DNA from: Albula goreensis
Lineage: Eukaryota > Chordata > Actinopteri > Albuliformes > Albulidae
Reading direction: 5' to 3'
DNA length: 64,000 nucleotides
Assembly (NCBI GenBank): GCA_022829145.1
Contig: CM040746.1
Coordinates: 40,928,212 to 40,992,211, forward strand
The translations under genes were made by a program, and so were the position numbers. Below the pieces are notes generated by a model, which had not been told where the DNA came from, made no database searches, and was given only the letters and a program-made list of their open reading frames with translations. This document shows, in pieces, positions 38,861-47,890 of the stretch. Positions within the stretch are counted from its first letter, which is position 1. Each line of letters begins with the position of its first letter.

Positions 38861-41457
38861 ATGGCGACAGAAGGGTGTAGAAGAGTAGTTTCTACTTCGT
38901 CTCAGCTTGGTCTGCTTTCCACAATGAACACCTTCAGAGGACTTGTTGTCATATTCTTGCTTTTGGGACTGTCATGTGTGTCTGTAGTCCGTGGGGATAT
39001 CACAGACGGCAACAGTGAGCACTTAAAACGGGAACATTCGCTCATGAAACCCTATCAAGGTAAGTGGAGCTTTCAGACCGGGGTCGACAACTTTCAGCGG
39101 ATACTCCTCCGCTAATGCGGACTGTCAGGCGGTGTGTCCCACGTAACCACCCACCTGAATGTGTCACTCACCTGCACATAAAACTTTTATTTTCTGAACA
39201 TTATGTTGGAGTACGTAGAATGCTGTCTGACCTGTTTACAACGAAAAGGAAACTTCAACCCTTTAATGTTAGTTGTGTTTGTTGGTTTGATGAAGCAAGA
39301 CAGGGGGAGTAACAGCAATTAGGTGTTACTGATTCTACTAATGTTACTAATGATCACCCCATTCCGTGTGGAGTAAGTAACTGACACACAGGTTAACTGG
39401 TGATAAGTTAACTGCAGCTATGTACGGAAGCATCTCTCTAGCTGGGGCTGGGTAGATTTTGCTTGACGAATCTATGTGCAGTCACTTATGTGTCTCGTTC
39501 ATTTGTAACAATAACTCAGTTCCGATAGTATTGAGAAGAAGTCACAGACAAGATAGAGTCTCCTGTGAGAGGCTTTTTGAAGCATTTCCTGTTACAGTAG
39601 ATCTATGAGCTGAAGGCTTTTCGTTTTAGGATCCCAGGTGACTCTCAATCGCATAGGGACCTGTTCCTCGGCGTGAAAGACCTAATTAATGTTACATTAC
39701 ATTTTGAAAAGCCAGCACCATATTTTGCAGGCGTAGGAACAAGTTCGTCGAGCCAGTGGGACTTCTGGGGTAGTACTCTGTTGACCAGCCAGTACATTCG
39801 CCTGACACCTGACGAGCGCAGCAAACAGGGATCGGTATGGAACACAGTGGTGAGTGATGTGTTTTAGAGAAACGCATTCCTCAGTTATAAAAGTGCATGT
39901 TTATCACTTTATTGAGAGGTTAAGTTTGAATAATTACACCCTCTATATTGGTGCCAAACAAATTTATTAACCACTCCATCTCTTTTGTCCCTCCTAATGC
40001 TTCGTAACTCCGTCACATAGCAGGAAGTAAAAGTAGTGATGTAAACAAATTGACCTACGGCATTCTGGATTAGCACCAACGCCTGGGCATGTTTAAAGCG
40101 TCCTAAATCTCCCTGTGAAGTCCCAATAGAGAAAGAATTGAGTCACCATGGAGGGAGAATTATTCACTTATAACTTCAAACTGGAAAAGGAAAAGTATCT
40201 GTGAATGACTTTTTTTTATTATTATGCAGTACCATAAATCCAATTAAATCTGGTTAAAGTCTGTCAGCCCCCAACTGCTGATACACCACATGCAAAATTT
40301 AATCAATCCCTGCCGGATCCTTTGTGCCCCGGAGGTGACGGTGGTTAGCACTTTTTGAGGTGATCTGATTGTGTTGTGTTTGCAGCCTTGCTTTCTCAAA
40401 GACTGGGAGATGCACGTCCAGTTCAAAGTGCATGGCTCAGGAAAGAAGAATCTCCATGGAGACGGCTTGGCCATTTGGTACACAAGAGAAAGACTGCAGC
40501 CTGGTAATCACTCGACATGTTTACTTTACATGCCATACGTATGTGTGCGGTAGGTCATCTTTATGGAATATATCTCAAGTTTTTTTCACTTAACAATCCA
40601 CCTGTTAATTCAAAGAACCGTTTGCGAAGTTGTTATTGAATCTTCAACTTAAGACATGTTGATTCTGATCTTCCATGGATTTCTGACCGAATGAAACCCT
40701 CTTTACCTCTGCTCAGGGCCTGTCTTTGGAAACCAAGACCACTTTGTCGGCCTGGCGGTTTTTGTGGATACGTTCCGTAATGACCTCCACGGGATGGACG
40801 TAAGTGCTTGAGTGGCGAGACTCACGGTGCTCTCTCTCTGCAGGCCCAGTGTTCGGCAGCACGGCCAGCTTCCATGGGCTGGCCATTTTTATAGACACGT
40901 ATCCTAATGATGAGGCTTCTGACGTGAGTTGACTGGCTGAATTTTCCTTCTTTTCATCCTGTCTTTGTGTGTGGGGCTTTGTCCTCTCAGTGGATCCATT
41001 TTCCGTTGGTCTGTGTTGGTCTGTAGTACTCCCATGTACATGTGGGCATATGGCAGATCACATGTTCATATCTGGAGCGACACGTATCTGGCTTAAGGAT
41101 GCAATGGTAGTGCCTGAGGAGAATGATGTCCACTCCTCTCCTCTTCCACCCTCCATGGCATAAAAGGGAAATGTCGAATCCACTGAGTTGAGCTTGAGAT
41201 CTGCCTCAGATTCTCCCACCTGTTTGACCTGTTCTGCGCACTCTGCATAGCACAGGAGCTTTAGCGTCTCTTAGGCTCGCACTGAGCTCAGCGTCTCCAG
41301 CTTGTCAGTGTGTTGTGTGGAGAGTAAAGCTCTACGTGGCACGCTTTGCTTGCACTAGCCCTGCGCTAGCCCTGCATTAGCTTGCAGCCCATCTGCTCAT
41401 CTCACCTCTCTGCTGAAGCACCTTAGCTGGACACATGTCTGGGATTTCAAAAATGAG

Positions 41458-41492
<35 letters not shown>

Positions 41493-44400
41493 AACAGCAT
41501 CTACTCCCCATGTTTTACTCCTCCATGTTAAACACATTAAAAATCCAAATTTGTGAAGAGTTGAAAGGATGAAAAGACCAATGGATTGATTGTTTATTTC
41601 ATTGAAAACCTGAAAGAGTTTCTTAACATTTCAGAAACAAAAAAACCAAGAGATATTTTATGTCAGCATTAGAGCTGCAATGATTAGGCGATGAATTGAT
41701 CAGTCGATTGAAAGAAAATTAATCGGCAACAAATGTGATTGTTCTGTGTTGTCTAATGTGAGAATTTGTTGCTTTTTTTGGTCTTACATTATAGTAAATT
41801 TAATATTTCGGGGTTTTGGACTGTTGGTCAGACAGAACAAGACATTTAATAATGTCACCTTGTGCTCTAGGTCTAGGAAACTGTAATGGGCATTTTTCAC
41901 TTTTTTCTGATGTTTTTATACACCACACAATTAACCGATTAATTGATGGAATAATTGACAGATTAATTGATAATGAAAGTAGTTGTTAGATGCAGCCCTA
42001 GTCAGTATAATGTCTTAATGGATTTGCTAATTATAATAGCTACTAAGTAAAATTTTTTATCTCTAAATAGGTTGTGAAATGGAAAATGTCGGTTAATTTG
42101 TAATGATAATGTAATTATAACTTGCTAATGAATAAAGTGTTGAAATTTATGTCTCCCTTTAATTGTAATACCTTTGTCCTTTTAATTTCATAGCTTTGGT
42201 TAGTGTACTCATTGTGACTGTGTGAATGTAATGTAATGTAATGGTCTACTTCCTATATCAGTCTGGACAGAGTTAGTCTCCTTAAGCATAAGCCCTGCCA
42301 GTCGCTGTGCTGCTTTGTGTGACAGTAGTAGTTTTCCCAAAGCTCACTGTGATGAATCTCTGTGAATAAGAGGAGAAAAAATGAGGAGAGTTTTTTTATT
42401 TGCATTTGTTCATAGAAACTGAATTGTGTGACCTTAAAATAGTTAGTTGGGTACTGTTTTAGTGGATCCAGAACGACTGAACATCTGAAATGTGGTTTTC
42501 TGTACCTGTTTCTGGTCTGAGGCTGTCATGGTGATATAAATAGGTAATAGTCATACTTAATGACAAACCCACATACTAACTGGCCTCTTCATTATTATCC
42601 TAAGCATGGCACACTGTGTGCTCTGCATTCCACTGTGTGCCAAATCTGCTACCACTTGGCATGTTGTTTTAATGTTCATTTATGTCCTCTATAAAAGGTC
42701 AGTGCCTCACACTTGTTTGGCTCAGTGTGGTTCATCAACAGTATCGCTGCCTCACATTGATGTTTTCCCAGATAAAGTAGATTAAAAACTGTTGAGTTTG
42801 AAATGTAATCTGTCTCCTCATAAAATATAGTGCATTGACTTGGTTTTGTCTTTTCTCCCTGCAGTCTTGATTTGCATAGTGTGTATCGATGTCATTTAAA
42901 GTGGCAGTCTTGGTGTTCTTGCCAAAGAGGCAGTGTGTATCCAGGTTTTCATTCCAGAAAATGAACGCTACTGTAATTATTTCAGTCACTCTTTCACCCA
43001 TGTGTGTGTCAGTCTGTAAAGCAGAAAGGGAGCAGCAGTTGTTATAAAACCAAGCGTGCATGTTAAACTGGGGGAAAAAACAATAAAACCCCAGCCCCCC
43101 ATGGCACTCAGTTTGAGACCCCTGACAGAGGTGTTACCTGTTCCCAGCGCTGAGAGCTGCTGCTGGCGGGTGACTGGCTGCAGACAGACACACTGAGCCG
43201 TGAGGTCTCTGTCCTGCAGACAGACACGCTGAGTGCTGAGGTCTTTCTCTGTCCTGCAGACAGACACGCTGAGCGCTGAGGTCTCTCTGTCCTGCAGACA
43301 GACACGCTGAGCGCTGATCTCTCTCTCTGTCCTGCAGACAGACACGCTGAGCGCTGAGGTCTCTCTGTCCTGCAGACAGACACGCTGAGCGCTGATCTCT
43401 CTCTGTCCTGCAGACAGACACGCTGAGCGCTGAGGTCTCTCTGTCCTGCAGACAGACACGCTGAGTGCTGAGGTCTCTCTGTCCTGCAGACAGACACGCT
43501 GAGCGCTGATCTCTCTCTCTGTCCTGCAGACAGACACGCTGAGCGCTGATCTCTCTCTCTGTCCTGCAGACAGACACACTGAGTGCTGAGGTCTCTCTGT
43601 CCTGCAGATAGACACACTGAGTGCTGAGGTCTCTCTGTCCTGCAGACAGACACACTGAGCGCTGATCTCTCTCTCTGTCCTGCAGACAGACACACTGAGT
43701 GCTGAGGTCTCTGTCCTGCAGACAGACACACTGAGTGCTGAGGTCTCTCTGTCCTGCAGACAGACACGCTGAGCGCTGATCTCTCTCTGTCCTGCAGACA
43801 GACACGCTGAGCGCTGATCTCTCTCTCTGTCCTGCAGACAGACACACTGAGTGCTGAGGTCTCTCTGTCCTGCAGATAGACACACTGAGTGCTGAGGTCT
43901 CTCTGTCCTGCAGACAGACACACTGAGCGCTGATCTCTCTCTCTGTCCTGCAGACAGACACACTGAGTGCTGAGGTCTCTCTGTCCTGCAGACAGACACG
44001 CTGAGCGCTGATCTCTCTCTCTGTCCTGCAGACAGACACGCTGAGCGCTGATCTCTCTCTCTGTCCTGCAGCGCTCCTTCCCTTACATCTCTGCCATGAT
44101 CAGCAACGGCTCCCTGCCCTATGACCACGGCAAGGACGGCCGTCCGACCGAGCTGGGGGGCTGCTCCGCCGAGATCAGGAACAAAGACCACGACACGTAC
44201 CTGGCCATTCGCTACTCCAAGGGCCGGCTCACGGTACGTGGAACGTTCTCACTTGGAGGGGATTCTGGGGTGCGCCTCTCCACACTGTCATGTGACTTCA
44301 CTCATTTCAGCGCTAACACATCATCATAACATGGGTAAAAGGTGATGTAAAGGCAAAGATTTCTGCTGTTGCCAGAGGTCCTGCCATTGCCTGGTGACTC

Positions 44401-45643
44401 CTTCACTCTGTATAGCAAACAGCCAGTGAATCTGCTTTGACATCTTTTAGCAGTCCAGTCATAATGAGGTTTTATTATTCTGCCTGGGTCACCTGCTTTT
44501 CTAGTTGTGAAATCACATTCACTACTCTCAGTCATTTCCTTCTTTAAGTGGTCAACTCTGTTTTGGACAGATTATGGTCGACATCGATGACCATAATGAG
44601 TGGAAGGAATGCATTGATATTGGCGGCGTCCGCCTGCCTACAGGATACTACTTTGGAGCTTCATCTGCCACGGGGGACCTCTCTGGTACGTGAGCTACAG
44701 TCCTGAGCAAGCCCAGCCCCAGCCATTGTGCGTGTGCGTGCCTGTCCACACACGCATCTGTGCATGTTTGTCAAAGTTGTTCCCAAACACCTTTTTAATG
44801 AACTTTGATGTGTTTCCCCCTCCCAGATAACCATGACATCATCTCAATGAAGATGTACCAGCTGATGGTGGAGCACACGCCAGAGGAAGACAATCTGGAC
44901 TGGACTAAGATCGAGCCGAGCGTCAGCCTGCTTAAGTCCCCCAAAGGTACCCCACTCTTACTGCTCATGCTGCTGCCCTGATCACATTTCTGTTTTTAAT
45001 GTTGTCATAGAGAATATTTTAATGCAGTTTCTAATATAAATCCATATGGTGTTTTCAGATTTCATCCATACGAAAGAAAAAAAGTGAGATCCCCATGATC
45101 CACTCCTATAAATTATAAACAAAAACGAAAATGTAATTCTGCAGGTCTGAGAGGCAGCTGAAGTAAATATGGGTTATCTGTTGTTTTAAGTTTCAGTGTG
45201 TGTCTCTTGAAAAAGGACAAAACAGGAAGGATAGACAAGGTCAGAGCAGTATGTGTAATAGTATGTAGATAACTGTAAAGCAAAAAGACAGCCAGGGAAG
45301 ATGATTACAGTAAAAGTACATTTTCATTTTATTATGAATTAGGATTATTTATGTATTTTTGTGCGGTATTTTGGGGTCTGCAGTTCTGTTTTTTTTTTGA
45401 CAGTTTTTTTTCTTTCCTTTAATCCTTTCCCTGCTTTTCTCTCTAACACCCCCCTCCCCTTTGGTCTTTATCCCTACTGTAGATAACATTGATGACCCAA
45501 CAGGTAACTTCCGCAGCACTCCTCTCACTGGTTGGAAAGTCTTCCTGCTTCTGCTGTGTGCCCTCCTGGGAATTGTAGTCTGTGCTGTGGTGGGGGCTGT
45601 GGTCTTCCAGAAGAGGCAGGAGAGAAACAAGAGGTTCTACTAG
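38861..45643 (+). CDS. lman2: LMAN2 (VIP36), L-type cargo lectin
   Basis: A single-pass type I membrane lectin that binds high-mannose glycans on cargo cycling between ER, ERGIC and cis-Golgi. Exons: 38861-39059, 39731-39849, 40386-40503, then 40717-40799 or 40844-40923, then 44072-44233, 44571-44685, 44827-44946 and 45483-45643. All introns are GT-AG and phases agree. The product is 357 residues with the downstream fourth exon or 358 with the upstream one (human is 356). The start sits in a strong context (aaaATGG). A signal peptide ends near residue 45, before DITDGNSEHLKREHS. Sugar and calcium residues expected for VIP36 are present: Asp132 (HGDG), Asp163 and Asn167 (DTYPN), His191, Asp194. 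Asn184 (NGS) is a glycosylation site. A transmembrane helix is followed by the tail KRQERNKRFY, which marks LMAN2 rather than LMAN2L. Confidence 0.97.
40717..40799 (+). other. lman2: LMAN2 exon 4a, alternative carbohydrate-loop exon (LMAN2L-like)
   Basis: This 83-nt exon is bounded by ctctgctcag and gtaagt, enters in phase 1 and leaves in phase 0, exactly like exon 4b. It encodes GPVFGNQDHFVGLAVF and then VDTFRND. Compared with 4b it keeps the loop Asp163 and Asn167 but has Phe-Arg where 4b has Tyr-Pro. Its FVGL and VFVDT words recall the paralogue LMAN2L (VIPL). Only one of 4a and 4b can be used in a given in-frame transcript. Reading frame, splice sites and homology are all intact, so it does not look like a decayed copy. 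Confidence 0.85.
40844..40923 (+). other. lman2: LMAN2 exon 4b, canonical carbohydrate-loop exon
   Basis: This 80-nt exon follows ctctctctgcag and ends before gtgagt. It encodes GPVFGSTASFHGLAIF then IDTYPND, the form seen in human VIP36 (HGLAIF-DTYPND). Only 44 nt (40,800-40,843) separate it from exon 4a, which is below the usual minimum for a vertebrate intron. Confidence 0.92.
41461..41488. repeat. Poly(T), 28 nt, in LMAN2 intron
   Basis: Pure T run in the intron after exon 4b. No adjoining SINE body is recognised. Confidence 0.95.
41670..42000. mobile_element. hAT-type MITE, 331 bp, in LMAN2 intron
   Basis: The element starts TAGAGCTGCA and ends TGCAGCCCTA, an inverted repeat with one mismatch. 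It is flanked by near-identical 8-bp duplications, gtcagcat (41,662-41,669) and gtcagtat (42,001-42,008). Subterminal words gattaattgata / aattgatcagtcgatt and AATTAACCGATTAATTG match a widespread fish repeat type that I recall by its ...GATTAATCGGTTAATTG core. No transposase frame. The 8-bp duplication supports the hAT superfamily. Confidence 0.85.
43180..44071. repeat. 36-40-bp minisatellite carrying the LMAN2 exon 5 splice acceptor
   Basis: About 23 tandem units of 36, 38 or 40 bp, each ending CTCTCTCTGTCCTGCAG or a close variant and then starting ACAGACAC(G/A)CTGAG. The last unit's CTGTCCTGCAG is the genuine 3' splice site of exon 5 (44,072). The same polypyrimidine-CAG string therefore occurs 22 times upstream in the intron. 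Long minus-strand frames (271-401 codons) are repeat artefacts. Confidence 0.96.
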
Positions 45644-45666
45644 AAGAAAGGCCTCAAGTGACACAG

Positions 45667-45676
45667 AATAAATAAA
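45667..45676 (+). terminator. lman2: Possible proximal poly(A) signals of LMAN2
   Basis: Two overlapping AATAAA hexamers lie only about 24-33 nt after the LMAN2 stop codon. If used they would give an extremely short 3' UTR. A more distal AATAAA at 47,190-47,195 is the likelier end. Confidence 0.4.
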
Positions 45677-47189
45677 ATAATGTGAACTGTTAAAGATTGT
45701 ATAAAATCACAATGTTTATGTCTTTTGAAGTTCTGGAGTGAGGGGGTGACGTTTGGTATTTCCCTGTTTGACTTGCTGTAGAAGTGGCCCATGATTAACA
45801 GGCGTCTAGCTGACTTAAAAATCAAAAAGGTGGAAGCTGAATTTTTAAACAAGTTTTCTTTTTGTTTTTTTATTTTTGTCTCTAACATTTTTTCTATTTA
45901 AATATTTGTCTTTTATTTCTTTCTGAAAAAGGTGAAAATATTTGAGTTTTAAACTGGAAGTCATTCAGATTCTTGTTTTCAAAAAAACATACAGGTGAAA
46001 TTCGATGATGATCTGTTTTCTGTCCAGCAGCGTGTGTAAAGAATCATTACTGTTTTACTTCTTGTTTAGATTATTTTGTACCCATGCACTTGGATCATGC
46101 TTGTTTACAGATGTATAGAAGGTTGTTGGTTTTATTGTTTTTTTTTAATCGGCTTGTGCTTTAAATGAAATTTCTCTCTTTGAAATGAACCATGGCTCTG
46201 TTTCTAGACTCCGCCTTAAAGCTGTTTTTGAGTGTTAGCCATGTTTCCTTGAGTTTCTTTTGCATTGAGAGTTTTGGGCTGAACGGCGCTGAAGGATTTT
46301 TACAAAAAGCAAGTCTATTGTAATGGCGTAACACTATGTGAGGATATTAAGTGTTATGTTTCACATATGCATGACAGAAATGCACATGATAAATGAGGGT
46401 GCCATCCAGGAGAGGATAACTTTAGACCTTGTGTGAGATCTGATGTATCAAACTTTGTGGTATGCCCTTATGAATGCCAGGTTGAATGGTGGAGATGATC
46501 TGTGTGGCTACATACCCATGCAGATTTCTCTTGGATTGCAGTGTTCAGGTAATATATATTCTCTCTGTCAGAGTATAGAGTCGTCTACCATTAATGAGAG
46601 GTTTTTGTTGGTAGTACTGAACGCAGTCAAGAAAGAGTGTGCTATTAGTTTACTCCATAAAATTCGTCCATGAGTACATGTAGTTGGTGGGAAAAGGCCA
46701 AACTCATACCTAGCTCAGCAGACCATTGGCCGTGTCCTCTCAGCCTGTATCAGTGTTTATGAATGAACATGGAACCTGTCCCTTCAACACAAAGGAACTC
46801 TGCTCCAGCACTTACAGGAGGTGGCATTTGTATTTCGCAAATGCAGTGTTTTTGTCAACAAACATAGCTGCTCGTGTTCTGTAATGTGTTCCTTTTTTAT
46901 ATATAAAAGCTTCTTTGACTGAATCCACAGTGAACTATCAGAGCCCTTAAAAATTACCTGAAAGAGTTTAATACCCCCCCTTTAATTTAAAACAGGGACT
47001 TTTACCAAATAGAGTGCACATTTTTTTCTCTGGATAACTGCAGTCCCATGGCAGCAGGAGGATCCTGCGACGCAGGGAGTCCAGATGCGCGTTTAGTTCG
47101 GTTCTGTGCCAGGGAATCAAGGCAGTCCTGAGTGACATCATGCTCTTTATTAATGATGATACAAATCCAAAAATATTGGGTTCTGATCT

Positions 47190-47195
47190 AATAAA
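47190..47195 (+). terminator. lman2: Probable distal poly(A) signal of LMAN2
   Basis: AATAAA about 1.55 kb downstream of the stop, followed by a GT-rich stretch (gttgttcttgtctttattgg). The intervening 45,677-47,189 is AT-rich, gene-free and best read as LMAN2 3' UTR. Confidence 0.5.
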
Positions 47196-47261
47196 AAGTA
47201 ATTGAAATTCATGAGTTGTTCTTGTCTTTATTGGCGTGAGTGGACTGAGTGAGGGGACTGT

Positions 47262-47510
47262 AATGTCATGCTCATGTCACACTGGGTTTGCACATCTTTT
47301 CTGCCATGGAAAGATGATGCAAGTCAATATTGTATTTTTAAAAAAATGATCTGATTTGATTGGTCAAACACAAGTCACATGGAAAGAGGTCAGATTTGCA
47401 ATTCATTTAAATATGGTCCAAATCCGATTTTAAAAAAATCATATCCATGTGACTTTTTCATGTTGAAGAAAAGATCTGAAACAAATCGTATATGGGAAAA
47501 ATATAGACAC
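47262..47510. repeat. Possible degraded dispersed repeat
   Basis: Diverged copies of GATCTGA/ATCCGATTT and CACATGGAAA/CCATGTGACTT words in inverted arrangement resemble fish palindromic repeats with 'atccgatct' cores. No clean ends or target duplication are visible, so this is a weak call. Confidence 0.3.
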
Positions 47511-47779
47511 CTGCCTGCCTGTCTTTTACAACCGGAATAATCAATCTTTGTGAACTACATCAAAATGTGTGACATACTTATGTTCATACTAGCATTTGCT
47601 GATTAAAGTTTTGTGTCAGAAGAAAAATGAACTGTACCCTCATGAGTTGTGCTGATCGCGCTACAAGATTAGTTTTGTTAATTCCAGTAGGATATAACGT
47701 AACGCAAGACAACGCCTAGAAAACTACAACAACCATTAACCCCTATGGTTCGCAAGATGGAGAAACGGAAACGCCTACT

Positions 47780-47834
47780 ATTGGTGCGCCAGCATTGATT
47801 GGTTAACGCCGAGCGATAGGTTACGTGGCATTGG
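47780..47834 (+). promoter_or_regulatory. tmed9: TMED9 promoter elements: three inverted CCAAT boxes and an ACGTGG core
   Basis: ATTGG occurs at 47,780-47,784, 47,798-47,802 and 47,830-47,834, within 111 bp of the TMED9 start codon. TTACGTGG at 47,821-47,828 directly precedes the last one. ACGTGG next to a CCAAT box resembles unfolded-protein-response elements (UPRE core TGACGTGG; ERSE combines CCAAT with CCACG), but the spacing is not that of a textbook ERSE. UPR control would suit a p24 gene. Confidence 0.4.
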
Positions 47835-47890
47835 TTTCTTTGCGCACACTCAGCTCTCACTACCTGTCTTTTCCAATCACCGGTAGTAAG

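Noticed and set aside
42986-44191. 401-codon minus-strand frame opposite LMAN2 exon 5
   Set aside because: It reads through the acceptor minisatellite and the antisense of a confirmed exon.
38861-45643. LMAN2L (VIPL) identity
   Set aside because: The C-terminus (membrane helix and KRQERNKRFY tail) and the DNIDDPTGNFRS linker are those of LMAN2. Only exon 4a resembles LMAN2L.
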